A DNA stretch of 64,000 bases, from contig JAEMBT020000007.1 in NCBI GenBank assembly GCA_018873245.2, positions 4,399,129 to 4,463,128 on the forward strand, in the 5' to 3' direction. This DNA is from Archegozetes longisetosus. Taxonomy: Eukaryota > Arthropoda > Arachnida > Sarcoptiformes > Trhypochthoniidae. Both the position numbers and the translations under genes were made by a program. Below the pieces are notes generated by a model. It did no database searches, was not told the DNA's origin, and saw only the letters and a program-made list of their open reading frames with translations. Positions 11,341 through 23,663 of the stretch are shown here, piece after piece. Position 1 is the first letter of the stretch, and the number at the start of each line of letters is the position of its first letter.

Positions 11341-12401
11341 CCTTTTTTCTAATATTACCAATTTTTACAAAAAAACATGCATAGCAATTTAAGTTTACAG
11401 CGTAAGATAATTTATTAAATTCTCTTACAAGTCGTTTTATTCCACATAAAATTTTTGTTGTATCAATTTTATACAAAGTATTCTTTCAGTGTCATTTAGA
11501 TAATAAATCTTATGGTTTGCTAGACAATTATCTACCTGTTAAATGTTAAAGTGATGGCTTAGATTCATACATTTATTTTTAGAGAAGTTCATTTACCTAA
11601 AAAACAATAAAAAATAAGTATTTGTTAAAGTTAATATCTGTTTTATATACCTCATATATATTATGTAATGTCTTAAACATATTATTAAAAACCTAAATAT
11701 GAAGTGTTTTTTATCATCACAAAGCGTCTGTAAACAGAAAAAAGACAGATATAACAGTCTACTCTATAATCTAAAATCACAACATATAAACCTAAAACAA
11801 CTAAAAAACAATTGATCTAAAAACAAAACCGAAATAGACATAAGGTCGAAAACATATCGCAGACACAAAATCTAAACCAAATAATCGAATAAAAAAATAT
11901 CGATTGTAATATTATTAATATTATTAACGCTAGTAATAAGTGCTACCAACACCTCTGTTTTTAACCATTATACAGTCCGTTTTTTAAAAAACTAAACTCA
12001 GATTTGGGAGTTTAGTGTTTATAAAGCGAAATTTTCGAATACAGAGTTAATTAGTTTCTATCAATATTTACAAAAATAGTTTCCCGACAATTATATGAAG
12101 ATTAAAAACAATGCAGTGAAAGTTATCTCAATGTTTGGCAATACGTATAGATGTGAACAACTTTTTTTCTTCTTTAAAGTTTAATAAATCAAAGCAAAGA
12201 AGATCTTTAACTGATAAACACCTAAACGACTGCATGAAAATAATAACTGCAAATAAAATCAGTCCTAATATTGATAAAATAGTTTCTAACGTTTCTAAGT
12301 GTAGTTAAATGAAATTTTCAATAAAATTATTCTCTGACTCTCGCCTCGAATCATTTTCAATTTTCGGCTCTTCAATAAAAAATGTCTGGCGGGGCCTGGT
12401 C

Positions 12402-12560
12402 TAGGAGATAATGATTTTTTTGTTAACTTTTTTATAATGGAGTCTATGAAGGAATTGAAGTTTTCAAAAAATCTTATGATCCCCTGTAGCAATCAACATA
12501 ATGATAAAACTTCTAATATACGAGGGTGAGAGCTTAAAGTTAATTTTAAGAAAGGAGGAT
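12402..12560 (+). repeat. Dispersed repeat, copy 2 of 2
   Basis: Direct, diverged copy of 4872-5032. Similarity begins near GTCTAGGA and ends after TTAAAGTTAATTTTA. The sequence beyond this (to about 12800) is not shared with copy 1. Confidence 0.75.
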
Positions 12561-14802
12561 GCCAAGAAATGGTCTATCTTGATTCCAAATATATTCCGAT
12601 GTCAAAATATCAAGCATGACGAGTAGAGTCTAAATATATAAATTTTATGACCTGGGTCATGACGTTCGCGAGATATTGACCTTTTTTGACCCCAGAAAAA
12701 AGTGACTTTCGTAACAAAAGAGATGTCAAAAGGTTCAATATCAAGAGTAGGTTACAAATATATATAACATTAAGTACTTCAAGGTCATCTAAAAGGCTAA
12801 GAGCGAAAGATAAAGTATAAATAAAATAAAAATATAGATAAATAAATCATTCTGAATTTTCATCGTCAGCGCTTTCAAACACCACGCAGAGACACATTTC
12901 AGTATAAAACCATGATCGGATCATATCTGTATGCTGATGAGGTATGGATACAGTTTTCGCCTTCTAGCCGCTTTAGGACACGAGCTGTCAAGTTGAATCT
13001 AAAGACAAAGTTGTTCTACTCTTCAAGGCCTTTCCATTGATATATATATTATCGGGGCGTGATGGTGCGCAAGATATCACGAAGCCCCATAGTTTGTTGG
13101 AAATCTTTTTATTTGAACCTAACTTTTGATCTAAGAAATTTGAAGTTTTCAACTTTGATGAGTTGTAATTCTGGAAATAGATATTTGAGCCAAGCAAAAA
13201 ACACGTATTTAATTATTTTTGAATTAGTTTCTATTGCATTCACCAGAATTCGAATTCAATCGCTGAATTTTTCTTTATAGATTTTTTTCATCTAGTAGGT
13301 GTAGAACGTCCACAAACTAGCTCCAAGAGTTTTGCAAATGATGAAATATATGTAGTTAAGTTTAAATTTTAAAATCTAGCTCAATGATCTAGTGACTTTT
13401 GAAAAAATATTCTAGTTTTAACAATGCTGATCATATAGCTGCTCAAAACTGAAATCGGCTTGAAATATGAATTATCTAGTCAGAAGTTATTCATGTTTAA
13501 CTGAGTAAAGATAGCTGTTTTCATGGATGTATTTTCGGGTACAAAATCTTTAACGTGTTTGGGCATTTTTATTAACCGAATCGCCCCAAACCTCTTCACT
13601 TACGCCGTTCAATTCATTATCAAATACTGAAAGACTATGTTTTTCTTCTAAAAGACTAATCAAACCGTTCGAGTACTTGAAGTTCTTGTATCCAATTTAT
13701 TGGTCAGTTCAATAGCTTTACCTTTCAACATTATCGTATTAGATGGGTCCCCAAAATATTACAATGAAATATATCGTACTGAATCTTTTTCTATTTCTGG
13801 ATAATTTGATTTTTAGTCTTGACCTGTGTTGTCGAACCTTCATAATCTCAAATGATTGTCTCTATTTCTCTTTATATTCGAAATATTATAAACATCTCTT
13901 AATTGATCTTTAAATTTGATTCGTGTCATACTGAAGTATTTTTGTCGATCAATTTAATCACATTATATTTTATCCTTAGACTAAATGCAATACACTTGCA
14001 TTTGGACATTTATGTTAACAGGAATAAACAACGCTTTTAAAGATAATTTGTTTTATTTTAAATGAGTATGAGATGTTTACAGTTGGTCAATGTACTTGGC
14101 CAAAATCGGAATATTACTTAAAAATGCATGTATTCAAAACCCATCGCTATAATTTAGGTTATGCTGAAATGGAATTGCCATAATCAGAATGTTTTCAAAT
14201 TATAGAAACCTGTCGAAGCAGCTGGTGCTTCAAAAATCAGCTGTTGAAACTAAGATTTGCCATCAAGCAGTGTCGAAATCAGAGATCAATTGTATCAACT
14301 AAAAAATCGTTTTGAAGTCTCTTTCCTGTTGATAACTTATGAAATTCTCTTAAACATCATTAATATTTATAATTGTTTTTGCATTATATAAATGTCAATT
14401 CATGATTTGGCGCAAACATACTAAATTTTGCCTCGACTTAACTTAAATTACGTGAATCCCAACTTTGATTCATATTTTGACTTTTTATAACTTTATTTTC
14501 AAAGCAATAACCTCTTTAAGTCTGCAAAATATATTATAATGCAACTTTACTATTTTGCTGAATAAGCTTTATAAATTAAAATTAATAGAATTTGACATGA
14601 GTTTTACAATATTTATAATTTAAAATCAATATAAAGCATTAATGTTTTCTATTAATAATTATATTAAATATTCTAATTTGAAGTCTAGTAAAACGATCTT
14701 ATAAGTGAAATTTCTGTCTATTTTAAGTCAATTAAATAATTGATTAATAAAATAAAAACAATTAATTGGCTAATAATAATGATATATTACATTTATGAGA
14801 TA

Positions 14803-17451
14803 TCATACAAAATGATTTCTAATAGAATTATTACTGTCTTCTGAATCGGAATCTTCGATCTCATAAACGAATCTCCAGTCCCTTGAATCAGGTCGGAAAA
14901 AACGACAAAACTTCCACTCACAAAAGTCAAATATATTCTGACAAAAACCACGACTGAAAAAAAGATTGTTTGAATCAGTATTGAACAAGTAGAATATTTT
15001 CATAAATGAAACTTTCAATATTTAACAGAAAATTAGACTTATGCAATACCAAAATTGATTCTAAATTAGATGTAATGTAAAGCGTATTGAATGAAATATA
15101 ATATTAAAATTGAATGGGAAATGATTGAAATATAACTAACTTAAAAGGACTAATGATTCCTCCGTGCTCGTCACGTTTGAAATGATGATAACGTCTACAA
15201 TTCATCCTTTCGTTTGTTGTCATTCCTAACCATAATACCTTTACAGAAATACTCGATTAGTATTAGATCAATAAAATCAGAAATATTGAGTTACTTGATA
15301 GAGTTGACAAATCATTAGACAGAAGACCCAAATGCTATGAATGGCAGCGTTTATAGCACACCAAGTGATCCATCCGCTATAAACCCAAGCTCTGGCGAAA
15401 AATATTGAAAAATCTAATTCTTCGTCTGGATCGACGTGTTGCTTCCAATCTGTTTGAAAAAATTTCAATCATAAGAATAGTTAACTTCCTAAAGATTTTA
15501 TTACAAAATTCTTACATAAATAAGTGCCGTAAAGGAACCAAAGAACAACTAGAAATAGCGACATAAGATACCAAACGAAGTACTTATGATTTTTAGCGCC
15601 AACACAATTGCCAACCCATGGGCAATGATGGTCAAAACGAGCTACACATTGATTGCATATTGAGCAATGTTTAGACCGAATAGGTTTTCGAATTAAACAC
15701 GAGCTACAAAACCATGATGGATCAAAGCCTTCTTTTTCTGCCAACTCTATTATTGTCTATAAAACAATTCGATTATCGATATTTTCTTATTATTGAATAG
15801 AAAGCAAAGATGACCACATACTCTATGTCTCTGATTGTGATCCTGAAAGACTATTCCCGGATCTATTTTCCAGGTTTTGTAAAAGCTATAGAAAAGCCAT
15901 GTCGAAGTGGCCACAAATCCAATCAATGCAAATGGATCGAAATCTATTTCAATTAAACAATCATATCAGTGATAGGCTAGCACTATAAAAGCTTTGGCAT
16001 TAAACTATTCATAATTAGAAGATATTACATGGGAAAAAATATGTGATGAATGTGACGTATAACCAGAATTTTGTGGCCAAGTATAGAGACATAGGCATTA
16101 TACTGTACATTCTCTCATCAAATATATACCGCACAACTCCATAACATATTAAAAATAGGAGTAAAAGCATTAAGACTTTTATAGAGAGAGCTAAATCACT
16201 GTCAAAAGCTACACCAAAAAGATAGAATACGACAAAAGGCGATCCATTCATAATCCAATATCTGCAAATTCTGTCCTTAAGCGATGGAATACTTAGATGC
16301 TTGCCAAACACTTGGCATTTGATGAAAGGTTTCTCTTTATTATAAGCTTCTTCTAATCGTTTTGCTAACCATTTGGCTTCGAATTTGTTCGCCATATCTA
16401 GAGGAGTGTCACCGGCACTATTCTTCGCGTAAACGTTAGCGCCAGCTTTTAATAATAGAGAAACAGCAGTACTGTTACGAGAATATACGGCCCAATGAAG
16501 AGCTGTATTTCGATGACGACTATCAAACAATGACAGACTAGAACCTAATGTTATTAAGAGCCTCGTCGGGTCGTTCCTAATATCATAAAGAAGTTTAGAA
16601 TTATTGTATTCGGATATTGGTTCTTTGATTCTTACGCATTGACTCTAAACGCGGACCACATCAATGCTGTCATACCATTAACATCGGGCGCATTAATCTC
16701 TTGTCCTTTAGCCACAAGGTATGCAACAATTGATGTGTGACCGAACTGTGCTGCCAAATGAAGACAATTACTTCCTATAAGAGAGTCATCAATATAAGAT
16801 TGATGAAATAAACAAAACTTCAATAGTTTTGAGCTGAGTTATATCTGAATGAGTACCTTCTCCATCAAGAATTGATGGATCTGCTCTGTGTTGCATCAAA
16901 AGAATAACCATCGATAAGTGACCTTGTCTTGTAGCCCAATGCAATGGAGTCGACTGAAGATCACCACCAATCGCATCAATGATGGCCCCTTTACCAATGT
17001 AATACTTAACGATATCTCTCCTATTATTGATGGCCGCCCAATGGAGTAGAGTCACATTTTCGGGGTCTCTTTGATTGACATTGAAGCCACCTTCAATGAT
17101 CTGTTTACATCTTTCGAAAGCCCCGTATTGTGTGGCTTTCACTATATCAAAGTCACTGAAGTCTGTCTTTGCTTCGTTTGCGCTCTTTTCAATACTGCTA
17201 TGTGTTTGTGGAACTGTCTCTGACTTTACATCGCCCTTAATTAATATTAAAACATTCAATAGAGAATAAGCATTCAATTGAATTCAATTCAATTCAATTA
17301 GATAGAAATTGATTAAAGTTTTGAGTGGTTTAGAAAATCAAATCTTGATAAATTATGAAAATATAAATCGATTGATTATTACTTGTGTTTGTGATGGAGT
17401 AAAATAGACAGGCGAACAGGTGTTTGGCTCTTCTTCAATGTCGTCTTTCAT
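14803..17451 (-). CDS. ZDHHC17: Palmitoyltransferase ZDHHC17/HIP14 (ankyrin-repeat DHHC protein)
   Basis: S-acyltransferase of Golgi and vesicle membranes. Nine exons, transcribed right to left: 17383-17451, 16857-17235, 16636-16774, 16029-16576, 15822-15943, 15516-15756, 15295-15449, 15141-15238, 14803-14953. All introns are GT-AG and nearly all are short; the spliced frame gives 633 aa, essentially equal to the human protein (632). The N-terminal half carries ankyrin repeats ([37 protein letters not shown]), then paired membrane helices, then the Cys-rich DHHC domain with the catalytic DHHC at about residues 461-464 ([13 protein letters not shown]). Two more membrane helices follow, then the conserved TTNERMN motif and the SPFNRGF segment before a cytosolic tail. 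The start Met is supported by total length and by phase agreement. Confidence 0.95.
17271..17297. repeat. AATTC pentamer microsatellite in intron 1 of ZDHHC17
   Basis: About five units of AATTC/AATTG in the first intron of the ZDHHC17 gene. Simple sequence only. Confidence 0.8.
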
Positions 17452-18317
17452 CTAAATTCAATTAATTACTAATTAATATTTTTAACTTCAAAACAAATAC
17501 ATTTTAAGTGAAGAAAAACTACGGATAAATGATGAAAATAAATTAAAATAAGAAATAAATGAATATGCACTAAGATTTTGTGACTTACTCTCACCTTCTG
17601 TTAAATTATTGTGAAAACATAATCATTGCTCTTATTACTATTGTTAAATATTAATTTAACCTGCAATTAGTTTAATTTTTATTGAAATCTTCCCCCAAAT
17701 TATTCTCACATTAATCAGAGTTGAATACTTCATAAATAACGTTAATAAATGCTTGAAAGTACACAACTTCTCTCGATAGATTTAAAGTGAAGTCAAATAA
17801 TATTTGACTTGAAGATCCGGCGTTTTTGTAGCTATTATTGTTCAAAATTTTCTTAGCAATTTATATAAATTTTAAGTTTTAAGCGTTTTATATTAAAGCA
17901 GTTATTAACTGTTACTAATTTAATTAGGCTTGTAAAAGCATATAAAATCAAAAAATCAATTACGTAAAACTTAATTGTACTTAATTTTCGAACGAAGGCT
18001 TTCACTATCAGAGAAAGTGAAGCACAACTGAGAGTATATTGAGACGTTATTTATAGTCAATAATCTGAAAGCATGTCTTGCGTTAGATTTGGTGTGGAAT
18101 TAAAATAAAATTAAAATAAGTAAAGAAAGCGTATCGCTATTGATACAAATCTGTTGTTATTAGCTGCAATTGAACTACAATTTACAATTAGAAAACAATT
18201 GAAAAGTACTTAAACTCAAGAATAATAAATAGAAATAAATGCAATTGAATTACATCGAATTTAGTAATAATAATAATAAGTATTTTATATAATAACAAAT
18301 CAATAGATATCATAATA
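17452..18317. promoter_or_regulatory. Head-to-head intergenic region, ZDHHC17 and TOMM40
   Basis: 866 bp separate the two divergent start codons, so both promoters must lie here or in upstream non-coding exons. The sequence is AT-rich with no clear TATA box, CpG cluster or other motif that I can assign. Confidence 0.45.
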
Positions 18318-20258
18318 ATGGGTAACGTAATGGCATCTTCTGGTTCATTACCATCAATGCCTCCGCCTCCACCTCCGATCACACCTAACATCAGTACAAG
18401 TTCTAATGAAAAAGCACCAAGTAATGAAGCTGATTCAAATCCAGGGTCGATGGAAGAGTTGCACCGAAAGTGCAGAGGTTCGGATCAATCGATCAGCTTT
18501 ATCTAATATTTAATCAGCTCTTGTATATTTAAATATCATGTTTTTTATTGACTTTAATCTTGATATCAAGTTTGCGAAACTCTTATTTCCTGAAAATTTG
18601 TATTTGTCTTATATTTAATTGAAAGTTTTAACTCGTTTATATCTCCAAAGGAGTCGATTTTATTTGAATTGAACTCCAAAGTCAAACTTAAACTTTGCTA
18701 AAAGTTAACTAGAAATTATTTCTACCAATAATAATAGTAAATGCATTGATATTCCTCTTGATTTTTAAGTTGGTTTGCTTTTACTGGTATTCGAGACTGA
18801 ATCAATCTATGAAAAAGTATTTACAGTTAGAAAATAATGACCTAATTGTTGACATTTGCAGAAGTTTTTCCACAACCATTCGATGGTGCGAAGATAATAG
18901 TGAACAAAGCACTTAGTAATCATTTTCAGTTAAGCCATACGATAAGTATGACCAATGGAATGATGCCTCCGGGATATCGATTCGGTGCCACTTACATTGG
19001 AACAAAACAATTATCTCCCACTGAAGCTTATCCTATACTATTCGGAGAAATTGATCCCAGTGGTAATTTAAACTCAAGAATTTTGCATTTAATCGGTGAT
19101 CGAGTAAAACTTCAAATCGGGGCCCAAATACAAGAGTCAAAATGTGTGGCATCGCAAATATCGACTGATTATAGGGGAAAAGACTTTACGGCGTCCTTAA
19201 CATTAGGAAATATCGATTTTGTTAATTCAGCTGGTGTCGCTGTTCTTCATTATCTGCAAAACGTTAGTCCGACAGTAGCGCTCGGGGCAGAGCTGGCCTA
19301 TCAATACGGACCTCAAGTTCCTGGCAATGAAATCGGAGGTAAATTAACTTATAATATGGGATATTTTTAACATTTTTATATTTGAACTATCCTGAGGTTT
19401 GGTTTTTTTGTATCAAATGAAAGATCTTTTGATAAATATTAATGTTATTGAAACGTTTTATTTTAATCTCCTCTACCCTAATTAGTCACAATTGATTTAG
19501 TACTTTGTGAAACTTGCATTTTAAGACAAATTTTTTTATTTTTATGCGATATTTGACATGTTTCAAAGAAATAAAGAGATGACAGATTGTAAATGATTTT
19601 GAGGAGAGTTTAAACTAATGTTAAGATTAATGAGTGCCTAGTGGGGTTTCACGTGTTTTATTGCTATGAATATAAAGTTGAAGTAATTTATTGTTATGTT
19701 TGATTGAAAAGTTGTATCACTGGCTGGTCGCTATTCGTCTCCAAATAATTACATTTTCAGTGGAACAGTTAGTAATTCTGGAGCTCATCTATGTTACTAC
19801 CAGAAAGGAGGTGAAAACATTCAGGTAAATAAGAAACTAAATTAATCCTTAGTATTCCACTCATTTCCTTCATATCAATTCGACGTCTCACTTATGACCC
19901 TTTGGTTTCTGCCCCACTAAAAGGTTGGTGTTGAAGTAGAAACTAATCTGAGATCAGCCGAAAGTAACGCTACGTTTGGATATCAAGTGGATTTGCCTAA
20001 AGCCAATCTAGTATATAGAGGTAATAGAACTGGTTTTACGTTCAATCATTCAGAATCTCATCTCTAACTTGTTTATTATACACAATAAATCACTACTATT
20101 TATAAATTTGTATTTTAGGAATGGTTGACAGCAGTTGGACTATTGGTGCTGTTTTAGAGAAGAAACTATTGCCTCTTCCTTTCACTTTTGTTTTGAGCGG
20201 TTCTATTAATCATGTTAAGCACCAAACCAAAGTTGGAGCTGGACTTTATTTAGGCTGA
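18318..20258 (+). CDS. TOMM40: Mitochondrial import receptor subunit TOM40
   Basis: Beta-barrel channel of the outer-membrane TOM translocase. Five exons: 18318-18477, 18862-19338, 19712-19824, 19924-20020, 20119-20258; all introns are GT-AG, with phases agreeing at each junction. Product 328 aa, somewhat shorter than human (361) mainly because the N-terminal Pro-rich linker is short. Features: MGNVMAS start and poly-Pro (PPPPPP) as in animal TOM40, the GSMEELHRKCRE linker segment, then barrel strands with the family signatures NHFQ, TYIGTKQLSPTEA, YRGKDFTA, FGYQVDLPKANLVY and WTIGAVLEKKL. Some donors are non-canonical beyond GT (GTTCGG at exon 1). AATAAA at 20301-20306. Confidence 0.95.
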
Positions 20259-21379
20259 ACCTAACCAAACAATTGAATCATTACTAGTTAACACGTTCAT
20301 AATAAATATATATTAGGACTTTTAATTAGGAGTTTTATAGCATTTATAATTTATAGTTAGTTAAATGATAGATTTATATTTCTCCTAAATTTCCGTCAGA
20401 TTGACTGATCCATTGTATAATTTTTTTGTATTCATTTCTAATTATTTGATTCACTTTTGTTACTTGCAAAAGTATTTCATTAAGAACTTAACTCATGAAA
20501 AGTTAAATCAATAAAATAATGATTACTTATTTTTAGAGTTGCTTATTTCACTCAGACACTCAGGAAACAAACGAAGAGAAACCAATCCTTCTAAATTCGA
20601 TTCATAGCTTTACTCAATAGACTTATTTATAGAAACTTAAACTTGAATTTTAAAATAGACAAAATAATTGACATCAATGCATCTCTAATACTCACACTTA
20701 AAAAGTAATTGAGTTTAATATTCTTTTAGTCAGTTTTTCGATTATATTTCTCTATAGAGTTTATAATAGAGATATAGCCTATTAAAAGAGTGGTTATAAT
20801 TAGCTTTTGAAATGCTTTAGAAATCTGTAGATCTTCTCATAGTTGCCAATAAACTCTCAAAGTGAGATATCAAACTAATAAGCGTTAATAGATTGTTAAG
20901 CATTCTGTGAATATGAGAATTTACACAATAATTAATAATCGGGTTTTTATGTTTGCAAAGGTCTGTGGCGTGGAGAAGAGTTTTGATGACATAGTGTAGT
21001 GATGGATGAAACCCCAATCCCAACCCCATATATCTCATAAGCTTGAAGCGATGTGTAACGAAAATTCGAGAGCTAGCGAACAAGAAGAATTATTTTAGTA
21101 AAAGTTGTTTTGTAAGACATGCCTCCAGCGTGTAATTTGAATGAATCCGATCTTTTCCTCTGCCAACCTTGCGAGATGTGATGTGTATCATTCGGTAATA
21201 AATAAAATTGGGTTAAAATGATCTCACTTTTAAAATGTGAGCTCAAATAGAGCGAAATATTTACTACTGTATATCGTGTTCAACATTTATATAGAGTCGA
21301 ACTTTGAAGAAAGTTGCATTTTTTCTGATACAGTTATATCAAATTTTTAGTGTCTTCGACTTGGAACAAAAGTATCAAA
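20259..21379. other. Intergenic TOMM40 to cuticle protein
   Basis: AT-rich with a TOM40 poly(A) signal at the left end. Nothing recognised except a possible TATA box near the right end. Confidence 0.6.
21288..21294 (+). promoter_or_regulatory. Possible TATA box of the cuticle-protein gene
   Basis: TATATAG lies 92 bp upstream of the ATG of the cuticle gene, a normal distance for a short 5' UTR. Cuticle genes are often TATA-driven, but in an AT-rich region the motif alone is weak evidence. Confidence 0.3.
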
Positions 21380-23663
21380 ATGATAACTAAGGTAATCGTT
21401 TAATTTTGGATATACTTTGTTATTGAAAATCTTCATTATCTCACTGATTTAGATAAAATGCTAGTTTAGTAAAACTTAATATTAATCTAAGTTTTGTCAC
21501 TTTTGATGATTCACTTTATTGTAAAAGTTTATCAAATTTATTTGACTAATAGTCAAATGTTAGTTTCTATGTTCTGAGAATTGAGTTATTTTTACAGATA
21601 TTTCTGTTGTCTACAATCATTCATCTGATTAATGGTCAAGGATTGCAAACTGGAAGTGCAGCTCAACCGCAATCCAATAAACCGTATGTTTTTGATTTGC
21701 CACCTCTTCAAATACAACCATTGCAAATAAAAGTAATGCCATCGGAATCAACGCTTTTCTTAGTCCGTCAAAATGATAAGCAACAAATGGAATTCATTCC
21801 TATTGATCAATATGAGCAGCAAAATTCAGCTTCTGCTATCCCGAATCCTAGACAAAACCAAATTCCATCAGTTGTTAATAATATAGTGTCTAAACCAGTG
21901 CCACAAGTGGTACCTCAAGCTCTTCCACAACCTGCACCACAAACAAAATCTAGAGTGAATATCCAACTTCCTAAAGAATCTTCAGTTGAATATGATGTGC
22001 CATCAGTTCAATCAGTATTAAAAGATCTATCACATTATGTTCCCTATCAATTGCCTGATCTTTCCCTGCTATATCAACAATCAATTCCCACTCAAACGCT
22101 TTCCACTCAATCGGTTGCATCTCAAGCACAACCAAAGAACGCTCGAGTCTTACCACCCATAACACTTCCAGCAGTCACTCTCCAAGACGATGGCGTTCCA
22201 GTCCAGACGATCGCCGTCGAATTACCGTCGCAAACACTTCCCACTCAGACTATTACAGAATCTCAGATAATTCAATCAATACAGGCCTCATTAGCTAAAG
22301 CTCAAACAGCTCAGACTATACCGATTCAAACACTGCAAACTCAGACACCTGCAACCCTAGCCCCAACAGCTCAACCAGTTCAAGCTGAACCACTTACAAT
22401 TCAAACACTTGCAGCTCCAGCTCCGACAGCTCGACCAATTCAAGCTAAACCACTTCCAGCCCCAGTTCCAACGGCTCAACCACTTTCACTTCAGCCACAA
22501 GGAATCCAAGCTCTAGTCCTGCCAACACAAACAGCCACAGCTCAACCCTTACTCTCAAATGACCTACCGAAACAACAAATAGTTTTTATTCAGACTTTTG
22601 CAGAAGCAGGTAAAGCTGTATCACCTTTAGCCCTATTTCCAACCGCTGCACCAACAATAAAGCCAATCAAACCTACCCTTGAATCGAATATCAAACCGTC
22701 CCCTCAAAAGCCTATTACAACTGAAATACGAAGAAGTCCAATTCTAAATTCAGTTCAATCCCAAACATTGCCTTCATCTCAGCCCCAGATACTGGCGCTG
22801 AATCCGATCCAAACAACTCAAATTCAGACCGACTTATTAAACAATCCAACGATTCTATTACTCGATAACAACCAGCCCTACAGTTTTGGATTCGATATCG
22901 TCGATCCTTATGGTAATCAACAGTCAAGAAAGGAGGAAATCAGTACCAATGGTGTAGTTACTGGAAGTTATAAATATACTGACGCAAACGGCTTATCAAG
23001 GCAAGTGGAATATATTGCTGATGAAAATGGGTATGATTTGAAATAAAGTATTAGCTATTTTAGTATTCAACTAGTTTGCCAGTTGCATCGCAGTTGCATC
23101 TAATATAAAAGTTTATTTGTAGATAGACTGACGCATAGATTGCTCGCATTTATATGTAATACCAGTATTTTTCTCTTCCCAATTCATACTATTTATCTAA
23201 TGCTTTAATTGCTTATTTAAGTTAAGTACAGACTGAGAGTTCAGCTATAAAAAGCTAATAGCTTTACCAAAAGCTTTTAATGCTTCAAAAGGTTCGAAGG
23301 CATTAAAGAATTCAATGATTTTATCATAACTATTGTTGGATAAAATCGAATCTATTTCAGTTACTTTAGTAAATTTGAGCTTATTTCAAATATTTTTGCT
23401 CATAGACTATAAAAATAATTTTGGATCTTAACCATTGAGATATGATGATTAGTTTTAGGGCTGGCATTGGAACCAATGAACCTGGCACTTCTGGTCTGAG
23501 CCCCGCTGGAGTCAAAGTCAGTTCTAATTTAATCAACTCCAAGCTAACCAATTTCAAACCAATCAACCCTACGACCAAGCCTACGAAGAAACCAATTCTG
23601 TTACAGGCCAATCAATCGGCAGCAATCAAAAAGATTTCGTTCAGTCAGAAGCACCATGTGTAA
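21380..23663 (+). CDS. Secreted cuticle protein with R&R chitin-binding domain
   Basis: Three exons: 21380-21391, 21598-23030, 23453-23663; 551 aa. Exon 1 encodes only Met-Ile-Thr-Lys, and the signal peptide continues in exon 2 (IFLLSTIIHLINGQG), the split typical of arthropod cuticle genes. Residues about 30-420 are low-complexity, rich in Gln, Pro, Thr and Ala, with imperfect repeats (IQTL, APTAQP). The chitin_bind_4 domain starts near residue 430 (YSFGFDIVDPYGN), continues with GSYKYTDANG and VEYIADENG, and is interrupted by intron 2 at the last Gly (donor GTATGA at 23031). Exon 3 supplies FRAGIGTNEPGTSG, completing the chelicerate-type ending. Reading on without splicing gives a false stop at 23046. 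The last 50 residues are basic. Probably extracellular, in the exoskeleton. Confidence 0.9.

Larger units (their letters stand above)
9224..14802. other. Large spacer between sulfotransferase and ZDHHC17
   Basis: AT-rich. It contains the 1.5 kb foldback element (9824-11340) and copy 2 of a dispersed repeat (12402-12560). Elsewhere I see only short open frames without recognisable content. Position 12560-12800 is slightly less AT-biased but has no frame that can be named. Confidence 0.6.

Noticed and set aside
14406..14416. E2F-like motif TTTGGCGCAAA
   Set aside because: It lies beyond the 3' end of ZDHHC17 with no gene start nearby; likely chance.
21598..23046. Two-exon cuticle protein ending at 23046
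   Set aside because: The last four codons are intron read-through; a good donor at 23031 and exon 3 complete the chitin-binding domain.
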